DNA of 6,139 nt from Desulfobulbaceae bacterium (GTDB lineage: Bacteria; Desulfobacterota; Desulfobulbia; Desulfobulbales; SURF-16), in assembly GCA_021160685.1 (NCBI GenBank), contig JAGHCC010000184.1, forward strand, positions 1 to 6,139, read 5' to 3'. The notes beneath the pieces were generated by a model. It worked only from the letters and a program-made list of their open reading frames with translations, searched no databases and was not told the origin of the DNA. The translations under genes were made by a program, and so were the position numbers. Of this stretch, positions 1-5,829 are shown piece by piece (the stretch's first letter is position 1; the number at the start of each line of letters is the position of its first letter).

Positions 1-1
1 T

Positions 2-133
2 CCTTCCAGCTCAACTATTATCAGGAGAACAGGCGTTTGCTTCACAAATCTGACGATCGAACAGCAGAAGTTGCTTGATCATTTCCTGATGAAAAATACC
101 ATTGGAGAAGAAACAAGCGCCTCAACCCATTAA
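2..133 (+). CDS. PilZ-like domain protein, C-terminal fragment
   Basis: The frame is open from the window edge and ends at TAA 131-133, giving 43 residues with no start inside the window. The stretch GVCFTNLTIEQQKLLDHFL has the pattern of the last strand and helix of a PilZ domain: a G-V-x-F-x-x-L strand, then a polar turn and a helix with two leucines ending in F-L. PilZ domains bind cyclic di-GMP, but the diagnostic RxxxR and D/NxSxxG motifs would lie upstream of the window, so binding cannot be judged. The last dozen residues (T, E, S and A rich) look like a disordered tail. It is separated from the next gene by 170 bases and is probably a different transcription unit. The call rests on one short pattern and is moderate. 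Confidence 0.5.
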   Translation, partial: PSSSTIIRRTGVCFTNLTIEQQKLLDHFLMKNTIGEETSASTH

Positions 134-205
134 GGCTCAAGGCCATTCCTCCCTATCTGCGTCTGCGTTCCCATCCTGTTTTCCCATTACACTCATTCCG
201 GCATA

Positions 206-221
206 AAACTTGTATAAGTTT
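206..221. repeat. Perfect inverted repeat upstream of the sensor operon, possible operator
   Basis: AAACTT-gtat-AAGTTT has perfect 6-base arms and a 4-base loop, about 85 bases before the substrate-binding protein gene. There is no T-run after it, so it is not a normal terminator. It overlaps the only promoter-like sequence I can see there (TTGTAT at 210-215 with TATCTT at 231-236 or TTAAAT at 235-240, at sub-optimal spacings of 15 and 19). It could be a regulator binding site, but short AT-rich palindromes also arise by chance. The rest of 134-302 shows no further gene or RNA that I can support. Confidence 0.3.
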
Positions 222-305
222 AGCCGAGGGTATCTTAAATAATTAGTCTTTATTCTCACGACATTCTTCTTCACTCATTACAGAAATAGCGCTGCAGACC
301 TGTTG

Positions 306-1235
306 ATGAAAATCCATTGTTGCCAGATCATCATTTTCATCCTTTTCCTGATTCTGCCAGGCATCACGTCCACGGCCCGTTCCGCAGATATTGTCGTGGT
401 GCAAAACGCCAGAATCAAACCCTACCAGACTGCCCTGTGTTCCTTTCAAGCTACGATCTCCACAATTCCCGGCAGATACGGGAAAACCATCCAACCTGTT
501 CAGCTTAGCGAAATATATCTGCCTGACATGCACGGCGGCAAGTCCCTTGCCAGGGAAATACTGCGCCGCAGGCCCGACCTGATTCTTGCCATGGGAAGAA
601 AAGCCCTGGCGGCGGTCAAAGATTTCCAGAATATCCCCATTATCTACCTGTTGACACCATCCCTGCCGCCATCTTTGTCCCAACAAGCCAATATCACAGG
701 GGTGGAAATGAAGCTGTCTGCTGCGGCCCAACTCAGGGAAGTGCGGAAAAGACTGCCCCAGGTCAAACAAATCGGCATTCTCTATGACCCCCGTTACAGC
801 GCTGACTTTATCAGAGAGGCGGAGACTGCCGCAGCGGAACTGGGCTTCACACTCGTCAGCCACCAAATCAAGTCAGCAAAAGAGGTCCTGGCAGGGCTGA
901 ATGATCTTGGCTCTGGAATCGATCTGCTCTGGATGGCGCCCGATCTGACGGTCGCCACCCCCCAAGGAGTGGAGGCCCTCTTTCTCTTTGCCATGGAAAA
1001 CCGCATTCCGGTCCTGACCTTTGCGGATAAATATCTTCAATCCGGAGCGCTGCTGGCCGTATCTTTTGACATTCCGGCCATGGGAGATGCAGCCGGTATT
1101 CTGGCCAAAAAAATCCTCTCTGGTACCAGGGTTGAAAAAATTCAACCTGTAATAAGCGAAAAAGTCAAAGTCATGGTCAATGAAAAAATCGCAGCCCGGC
1201 TCAAAATCAAGATCAATCCGGAGGTGATGCCATGA
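306..1235 (+). CDS. ABC-type substrate-binding protein, ABC_sub_bind (TrpX-like) family, secreted
   Basis: The 309-residue product starts with a signal peptide: basic start MKIH, a hydrophobic stretch at about residues 8-20 (IIIFILFLILPGI), and a likely signal peptidase I site near STA/RSA at 22-27. It has no lipobox, so it should be a free periplasmic protein. The mature part matches the two-lobed family that binds amino acids or similar small ligands: a PDLILAMGRKA segment, a strand NIPIIYLL, then ITGVEMKL, QIGILYDPRYS, IDLLWMAPDLTV, NRIPVLTFADKYLQSGAL and a C-terminal tail rich in V and K. Length is normal for the family. ATG 306 is preferred over the adjacent TTG 303; neither has a clear Shine-Dalgarno sequence. 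No permease or ATPase gene follows; instead it overlaps a sensor kinase gene by four bases, suggesting it works as a ligand-sensing partner of that kinase. The family call is firm, the sensing role is inference, and the ligand is unknown. Confidence 0.88.
   Translation: MKIHCCQIIIFILFLILPGITSTARSADIVVVQNARIKPYQTALCSFQATISTIPGRYGKTIQPVQLSEIYLPDMHGGKSLAREILRRRPDLILAMGRKALAAVKDFQNIPIIYLLTPSLPPSLSQQANITGVEMKLSAAAQLREVRKRLPQVKQIGILYDPRYSADFIREAETAAAELGFTLVSHQIKSAKEVLAGLNDLGSGIDLLWMAPDLTVATPQGVEALFLFAMENRIPVLTFADKYLQSGALLAVSFDIPAMGDAAGILAKKILSGTRVEKIQPVISEKVKVMVNEKIAARLKIKINPEVMP
1220..1226 (+). promoter_or_regulatory. Ribosome binding site of the membrane histidine kinase
   Basis: GGAGGTG lies within the last codons of the substrate-binding protein gene, five bases before ATG 1232. 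Together with the ATGA overlap at 1232-1235 it fixes the kinase start and indicates translational coupling of the two genes. Confidence 0.75.
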
Positions 1236-2932
1236 ATCCCCTCCGGATCATCAGACAATGGCCGGCAAGCTTCAGCGGCCGGATCTTTATCTCTCTTTTT
1301 CTGACCATGCTGATCCTGGCATTGCTTTTTAATATGCTCTTTATCGACCTACAAAAACAACTACTGACCGAGCAGACCATCAGTGAGGGTAAAGGCCAGG
1401 CTGAATTGCTGGCCTATACTGTCAGGCTCGGGGTCTTTGCCGAGAACAAAGAACAACTGCGCCTGCCGGTCGAGGCCATCTTGGCCCAGCAAGATGTTCT
1501 CCGAGTCGCCATTTTCAATAAAGAAGGCAAGATGCTCTTTGCCCTGGAGCAGCAGGAAAATGATTCGACAGAACCATTGCCGGCCCCTGACATATGTTTA
1601 ATCCCACCCCAGCGGAATATCGACTCTACGCAGGTAAAAATCCATGAAAACGGCTTCTGTTTCCGGGCGCCGGTGACTACAAAAAACACCTCCATGTCCC
1701 CGGAAGAACTATTTTTCGAGCCTGAAGATGTAGCCTGGTCTGAAGAGATCATCGGTTCCGTGCAAATTGTTATCTCTAAAGACAGGCTGACAAGGGGGAT
1801 CAAAACGATTCTCACCCGAAATTTTATTTTAGCGGCCATCTTTCTGGCGCTGGCCGCCATGACCACCTTTATTATTGTCAGGCAGGCAACCAGACCCATG
1901 GAAGAGTTGCTGATTCGCGTGAAAAAAAAGGCCGGTATAACCGAACAAAGCCAGGATTTTGATTTGCTCAACAAGACCTTTGCCTCCCTGATTGAAGAAC
2001 TGCATAACTCTTTTCGGACAATCACGGGACTGAAACTTAATCTTGAAAAAAAGGTAGCCGAGAGGACCGCGCAACTCTCCCAACGCCACATGGAACTGGT
2101 GGAGACAAACCAGAAACTGACAAAAACACTGACAGAGCTCAAAAAAGCCCAGTCCCATCTTGTCCAATCCGAAAAAATGGCGTCCCTGGGTCAACTGGTG
2201 GCCGGCGTGGCCCACGAGATCAACAATACCACAAATTTCATCACCGGCGCCCTTCCCTCCCTCAAACGGCTCATGTCCGGCCTGGAAACGATTCTCTCCC
2301 GCTATGATGATCTTGCGGTCAAACACGGGGAAACTGTCAAGGAAAACACAGGGAAGGGCGACCACGATTACAAAAAAATGCTGACCGATGTGGACATCCT
2401 CCTGGCCAACATCAGCAAGGGCGCCAGGCGAACCGGCAACATTGTCCGGGAGCTGAGACAATTTTCCCGCCTTGATGAAGAAAGAAAAAAAAGGATGGAT
2501 ATCCATGACGGCCTGGAAAGCACATTAACCTTTATTTATCCGGAATACCGAAACCGGATCGAAATCATCAAGAATTACGACGAAACCCTTGCACCGGTCA
2601 CCTGCATGCCGGGAAAAATCAACCAGGTATTCATGAATCTACTCACCAACTCCATGCAGGCCATTCCCGGAAAAGGAACCTTAACGATCCGAACCAGGCA
2701 GGATTACGGCAGGGTTCATATCATCATCAAAGACAGCGGCAGCGGCATTGCGCCGGAAAACCTGGACAGAATCTTTGATCCTTTTTTCACTACCAAGGAA
2801 CCAGGCGTCGGCACTGGTCTGGGCTTGTCTATTTCATACACCATAATCAAAGAGCATAACGGCGAGATTCTGGTCAGGAGTGAAGAGGGTAATGGTACGG
2901 AGTTTGAGATCATTCTGCCGGTGAACGGGTGA
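1232..2932 (+). CDS. Membrane sensor histidine kinase with CHASE8-like periplasmic domain
   Basis: This 566-residue inner-membrane kinase has transmembrane segment 1 at about 17-38, a periplasmic domain at about 40-195, and transmembrane segment 2 at about 198-217. A short HAMP-like segment follows (TRPMEELL to about 262), then a coiled coil at about 265-315. The periplasmic part (GQAELLAYTVRLGVFAENK, then DVLRVAIFNKEGKMLFAL) resembles CHASE8. The catalytic core is complete: phosphoacceptor His328 in VAGVAHEINN, N-box Asn469/Asn473 in NLLTNSMQAI, G1 box DSGSGI from Asp501, F-box DPFFTTKE, and G2 box GVGTGLGLS at about 525-533. One oddity is that the residue after HEINN is Thr, where Pro is usual. 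The ATGA overlap with the upstream binding protein suggests that protein presents the signal to the periplasmic domain. It lacks a receiver of its own; the receiver-kinase protein encoded 99 bases downstream is the natural phosphate acceptor. Function is firm, ligand and partner are inferred. Confidence 0.93.
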   Translation: MNPLRIIRQWPASFSGRIFISLFLTMLILALLFNMLFIDLQKQLLTEQTISEGKGQAELLAYTVRLGVFAENKEQLRLPVEAILAQQDVLRVAIFNKEGKMLFALEQQENDSTEPLPAPDICLIPPQRNIDSTQVKIHENGFCFRAPVTTKNTSMSPEELFFEPEDVAWSEEIIGSVQIVISKDRLTRGIKTILTRNFILAAIFLALAAMTTFIIVRQATRPMEELLIRVKKKAGITEQSQDFDLLNKTFASLIEELHNSFRTITGLKLNLEKKVAERTAQLSQRHMELVETNQKLTKTLTELKKAQSHLVQSEKMASLGQLVAGVAHEINNTTNFITGALPSLKRLMSGLETILSRYDDLAVKHGETVKENTGKGDHDYKKMLTDVDILLANISKGARRTGNIVRELRQFSRLDEERKKRMDIHDGLESTLTFIYPEYRNRIEIIKNYDETLAPVTCMPGKINQVFMNLLTNSMQAIPGKGTLTIRTRQDYGRVHIIIKDSGSGIAPENLDRIFDPFFTTKEPGVGTGLGLSISYTIIKEHNGEILVRSEEGNGTEFEIILPVNG

Positions 2933-3031
2933 GCAGGTAAAGCATTGGAAACAAATTATTTATCAATAACAATTTATGGTTTCAACTAGTTATTGGCTAA
3001 GCAGCTAACCAAAGGAATCGATAAAAAATCC

Positions 3032-4291
3032 ATGTCTCAATCAAAAATTCTTTATGTTGATGATGAAGAAACAAATCTCATTAATTTCAAAATGGCCTTT
3101 CAAGATCATTTTGAGATTTTCACAGCTCTTTCCGGCCCGGCAGCTCAGGAACTATTCCGTGAAAATAGTGACATTGCCATCGTTGTCGCCGACCAGAAAA
3201 TGACCGGCATGACCGGGGTCCAGCTCCTCACGATTCTCCACAATTTAGCCCCTGAACCAATCCGAATCATCCTCACTGCTTACAGCGATGCCAGGGATAT
3301 TATTGATGCCATTAACCAGGGCCGCATCTACGAGTACATCCTCAAACCATGGGAGGAGGAAAATCTCCTGCTGACCCTGAAAAAAGCGGAAGAACTTTTT
3401 CTGCTTGCCGGGGAAAACAGAAGACTCCTCGAGGAACTGCAACAAAAAAACCAGGAGTTAAAGGAAACAAACGAACGTCTGCTGGCGGACATGAAAAAAA
3501 GAAAAGAGACGGAAAAGGCTCTTTTTGCCAAACAGGTAGAACTTGCCCATGCCGGGAGACTTGCCGCCCTGGGCGAGATGGCCTCGGGCATGGCCCATGA
3601 AATCCATCAACCCCTTACCGTCATCCAGCTTGACGCCGAAAACTTACAATTTTACTTTTCACGCCGAAAACAGAAATCTCTAGAGGCGGAATCCGTTCAA
3701 GATATCCTTGCCCAAGTCAAACGGGCCGGAAAAATTATCAACCATGTCCGTGCCTTCTCACGCAGCGATTTCGGCGGCATGCAATGTATTGATCCATTTG
3801 TACCGGTGGACAATGCACTCTCTTTTTTCCGGCAACAGTTCCGGGCCAAAAACATTGAGCTCAAAGAAGAAATAAAAGATGTGCCGGAAATCAAAACCGA
3901 TCCCCAGAAATTGGAACAGGTTGTGGTCAACTTTCTCAGTAATGCCGGTTATGCGGTCATGAAGCAGGCCGAAAAAAATCCCGCCAATTACCGGAAACGC
4001 GTCATTATTCGTCTTTTCTCGGGGCAAAGACCGGCCTGTTCAGCCAATCAGTTTAACGAGGACCAATGTCTGATTTTCGAAGTCGAAGACAATGGCATCG
4101 GCATGATAAAGCAAATCAAAGAGCATTGCCTTGAACCTTTTTACACGACAAAGGAGGTTGGTGAAGGGACCGGCCTTGGCCTGTCCATTGCCCATGGCAT
4201 TGCCAGGGAGTTGAGGATGAAGCTTGAAATTGAAAGCACACCGAGCCGGGGCAGCCTGTTCCGGCTGCTTATCCCCCTGAATGGATGCTAA
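3032..4291 (+). CDS. Receiver domain-histidine kinase hybrid, cytoplasmic
   Basis: The 419-residue protein has a receiver domain first and a kinase second, with no transmembrane segment. The receiver (about 3-120) has the acidic pair Asp10/Asp11 (LYVDDEE), phosphoacceptor Asp54 (VVADQKMTG), Thr82 (ILTAYSD) and Lys105 (ILKPW). A charged coiled coil (about 115-175) leads to His189 in MAHEIHQPL, the N-box with Asn300/Asn304 (NFLSN), DNGIGM from Asp353, FYTTKE, and GEGTGLGLS at about 378-385. The receiver resembles those in RpfG-type response regulators, but the output here is a kinase, not HD-GYP or DNA binding. The likely path is phosphorylation by the preceding membrane kinase, which tunes the second kinase; its own target is not in the window. 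ATG 3032 is preferred because the receiver fold begins there; an in-frame TTG at 2993 would add 13 residues without family resemblance. Neither start has a well-placed Shine-Dalgarno sequence (AGGA at 3013-3016 is too far). Domain calls are firm. Confidence 0.92.
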   Translation: MSQSKILYVDDEETNLINFKMAFQDHFEIFTALSGPAAQELFRENSDIAIVVADQKMTGMTGVQLLTILHNLAPEPIRIILTAYSDARDIIDAINQGRIYEYILKPWEEENLLLTLKKAEELFLLAGENRRLLEELQQKNQELKETNERLLADMKKRKETEKALFAKQVELAHAGRLAALGEMASGMAHEIHQPLTVIQLDAENLQFYFSRRKQKSLEAESVQDILAQVKRAGKIINHVRAFSRSDFGGMQCIDPFVPVDNALSFFRQQFRAKNIELKEEIKDVPEIKTDPQKLEQVVVNFLSNAGYAVMKQAEKNPANYRKRVIIRLFSGQRPACSANQFNEDQCLIFEVEDNGIGMIKQIKEHCLEPFYTTKEVGEGTGLGLSIAHGIARELRMKLEIESTPSRGSLFRLLIPLNGC

Positions 4292-4303
4292 AGGGGGGCA
4301 CCG

Positions 4304-5599
4304 TTAAACCCCTTGCACGTTCACATCCTGTCTGACAAACGTCTCCAGGGCGTTATCAAAAAAATCCTTCACGCAATCCACCTCACCCATGTGGCCCTCC
4401 CTCTGCAGGGCCATATAACGGCAGCCGCCAAAACACAGGGGCAGGTAGGAGCACTCCAGACACTCTTTATTGTGGTGCCAATGATCAAGATGATACTGGC
4501 GGTTGTAATCCTTCATCCCTGACCAAATATCACCACAGGCATACTTTTCATGGCCGACCAAGGCCACGCATTGATAAAGACTGCCATCGTGATGGACGAC
4601 AAAACTGTTGTCAACATCCACCATGCAGAGTGATGGGGATATTTTATCGATACGATAACCCCTGTTTAAGATTTCTTGCCGTAGAAAGGGAGCGGCCTCT
4701 GCCAGCCACTTTTCATTGCAAGAAGCACAGCCGCCGCAGAATCCGGCGGAAAACTCATCGTTGACCTGGAGGATAGGGGAGAACGAGAGGCGATGTATCT
4801 TCTCTGGAGTGAGATAATGTGCATCAAGATGATCAAAAAGGGCTGGAAACTGCCGATAATTTTTCTTGGTGTAATTACCGTTCAGTCCGATTTTTATAAG
4901 GTCGGCGCATTGTTTGACATTATGAATGATGGTGTCAAACGAGGCGCGCCCGGAGCGATAGGGCCGAAAATAATTATGGTTTTCAGGCGGCCCGTCAATA
5001 GTGATTTTTGCCCGTTTCAGCCCCAACGGCAGCAGGCGCTCAACAACTTTTGGAGTTAACAAAGAACCGTTGGTCACCAGGGTCATCTCAAAAACAGCCC
5101 CCTGGTTCTCAATAAATGGTTTCAGGCCACCTGCGATGTAACGGATCAGGCTCACGGAAAGAAGGGGTTCACCACCGTAAAAATCCAGGGTCAGCCGGGT
5201 CATATCCGGCAGGAACCGTTTTTTGATAAAGGCGATAAACTGGTCAGCCGTCTCTTCGCTCATGAAACTGCTACCTTTCTGATTTCCCTCGTAACAGTAG
5301 CGGCAGCGGAAATTACAGTGCAGGTTGACAATGACCGAGACATTCATCACCTGGCGCAGACTGTTGAGCTGCCGAACCATGGCACTGGTCTTTTGCTTTT
5401 CCTGGTCACGATCGTGTACCAGCAAACCAATCCCGCTCAAGGCGGATTCAGATTCAGCATCAAGCGTATTGCCATTCTCAAGATCGGCAATGATCTCTGC
5501 CGGAACAAGGGCGACAGCCCCGGTGCGGGTGGAGTAAAGAAGGCGATTTTCAGAATCGGCAGGCCAGGAAAAAATCTTGGCGTAATGAGACAGGATCAT
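4304..5599 (-). CDS. Radical SAM/SPASM peptide maturase, geopeptide maturase-like
   Basis: This 431-residue iron-sulfur enzyme probably modifies the 38-residue peptide encoded just upstream. Residues 1 to about 85 (LLYSTRTGAVALV, then a small helical region) look like the PqqD-like leader-binding domain found in such maturases. The radical SAM core has C95-x3-C99-x2-C102 (CNFRCRYC) for the cluster that cleaves S-adenosylmethionine, and GGEP at 142-145. The C-terminal SPASM domain fits the seven-cysteine pattern exactly: C325-x13-G339-x4-C344, C380-x2-C383-x5-C389-x3-C393, then C409, for two auxiliary [4Fe-4S] clusters. An additional CxxCxxC (C288, C291, C294) lies between the two parts. Overall it resembles the proteins I recall being annotated as 'putative geopeptide radical SAM maturase'; I could not check this. 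It starts at ATG 5599 without a clear Shine-Dalgarno sequence and just after a terminator hairpin, so low expression relative to the peptide is expected. The reaction type is not determined. Confidence 0.9.
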   Translation of the reverse strand: MILSHYAKIFSWPADSENRLLYSTRTGAVALVPAEIIADLENGNTLDAESESALSGIGLLVHDRDQEKQKTSAMVRQLNSLRQVMNVSVIVNLHCNFRCRYCYEGNQKGSSFMSEETADQFIAFIKKRFLPDMTRLTLDFYGGEPLLSVSLIRYIAGGLKPFIENQGAVFEMTLVTNGSLLTPKVVERLLPLGLKRAKITIDGPPENHNYFRPYRSGRASFDTIIHNVKQCADLIKIGLNGNYTKKNYRQFPALFDHLDAHYLTPEKIHRLSFSPILQVNDEFSAGFCGGCASCNEKWLAEAAPFLRQEILNRGYRIDKISPSLCMVDVDNSFVVHHDGSLYQCVALVGHEKYACGDIWSGMKDYNRQYHLDHWHHNKECLECSYLPLCFGGCRYMALQREGHMGEVDCVKDFFDNALETFVRQDVNVQGV

Positions 5600-5613
5600 A
5601 AATAAAAGGCGGG

Positions 5614-5637
5614 AAAAAAGAGGGAGCCGCAGCTCCC
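5614..5637 (-). terminator. Intrinsic terminator/attenuator between peptide gene and maturase
   Basis: Read on the minus strand, GGGAGC-TGCG-GCTCCC forms a GC-rich 6-base-pair stem with a 4-base loop (5622-5637) followed by TCTTTTTT (5621-5614). It begins 7 bases after the stop codon of the peptide gene and lies 15 bases before the maturase ATG. On the plus strand no T-run follows the stem, so it acts only in the minus direction. Partial read-through would give much precursor mRNA and little maturase mRNA, as fits a substrate and its enzyme. Confidence 0.8.
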
Positions 5638-5643
5638 CCCATC

Positions 5644-5760
5644 CTACTCTCCTACCGGACCAACAGGAGCAGGCCCCCCTGCTCTGCAGCAGGCCATGGA
5701 GCTTGCCACCTCTTTCAAGGTTTTCGGTCGAGCCAGGACAATAATTTTTTTCGTTTTCAT
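5644..5760 (-). CDS. Short RiPP precursor peptide, geopeptide-like, 38 residues
   Basis: ATG 5760 to TAG 5644 encodes 38 residues. The gene is below usual annotation size limits but is well supported: GGAGGAG seven bases before the ATG, a sigma-70 type promoter just upstream, a terminator right after the stop, and a radical SAM/SPASM maturase as next gene on the same strand. Residues 1-19 (MKTKKIIVLARPKTLKEVA) form a basic and hydrophobic stretch suitable as a leader. Residues 20-38 (SSMACCRAGGPAPVGPVGE) form a Cys-Cys, Gly, Pro and Val rich tail suitable as the modified core. There is no signal peptide of normal length and no Gly-Gly protease site in the usual position. The peptide contains no Phe, Trp, Tyr or His. 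The likely role is substrate of the maturase; the final product, its export and its function are unknown. The name 'geopeptide' follows from the maturase resemblance and is less certain than the precursor role. Confidence 0.82.
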   Translation of the reverse strand: MKTKKIIVLARPKTLKEVASSMACCRAGGPAPVGPVGE

Positions 5761-5767
5761 AAGACCA

Positions 5768-5774
5768 CTCCTCC
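5768..5774 (-). promoter_or_regulatory. Strong ribosome binding site of the precursor peptide gene
   Basis: On the minus strand GGAGGAG lies seven bases before ATG 5760. It is a near-ideal Shine-Dalgarno sequence and one of the two best in the window, the other preceding the membrane kinase. It decides the start of the small gene and contrasts with the weak initiation region of the maturase. Confidence 0.8.
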
Positions 5775-5798
5775 AGTTTGAATGAAAAGGTTTAAAAA

Positions 5799-5827
5799 AG
5801 TGTATGAAAAAAGAAAACCGGAGTCAA
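5799..5827 (-). promoter_or_regulatory. Sigma-70 type promoter for the peptide gene
   Basis: On the minus strand TTGACT (5827-5822, five of six matches to the -35 consensus) is separated by exactly 17 bases from TACACT (5804-5799, four of six matches to the -10 consensus). Transcription should start near 5792, giving an untranslated leader of about 30 bases. The -35 box begins two bases after the stop codon of the TonB-dependent receptor gene, so the peptide can be transcribed independently of the receptor. The spacer is T-rich on this strand. No operator-like repeat is evident. Confidence 0.6.
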
Positions 5828-5829
5828 CA

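Noticed and set aside
243..866. Minus-strand 207-codon open frame
   Set aside because: It lies antisense to the substrate-binding protein gene, has no recognisable domain, and its composition is that of a reverse-strand shadow.
1414..2506. Two long minus-strand open frames (1414-2142 and 1829-2506)
   Set aside because: Both are antisense to the membrane kinase, whose domain content is clear; their Ser/Cys/Phe-rich translations show no family pattern.
2964..2995. CAATAAC...GTTATTG inverted repeat between the two kinase genes
   Set aside because: The arms are 7 bases with an 18-base AT-rich loop in an AT-rich gap; this is likely by chance, and no convincing promoter accompanies it.
2993..3031. 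TTG 2993 as start of the receiver-kinase
   Set aside because: No Shine-Dalgarno sequence precedes it and the added 13 residues (MAKQLTKGIDKKS) are not part of the receiver fold, which begins right after ATG 3032.
4291..4314. AAGGGG...CCCCTT inverted repeat between the convergent kinase and maturase genes, as a shared terminator
   Set aside because: The 6-base arms enclose a 12-base loop, no T-run follows on either strand, and the repeat lies partly inside the maturase coding end, so it does not meet terminator criteria.
4313..5605. Plus-strand open frames opposite the maturase (4313-4522, 4793-5059, 5318-5605)
   Set aside because: The minus-strand frame carries all radical SAM and SPASM cysteines in order; the plus-strand frames are shadows without motifs.
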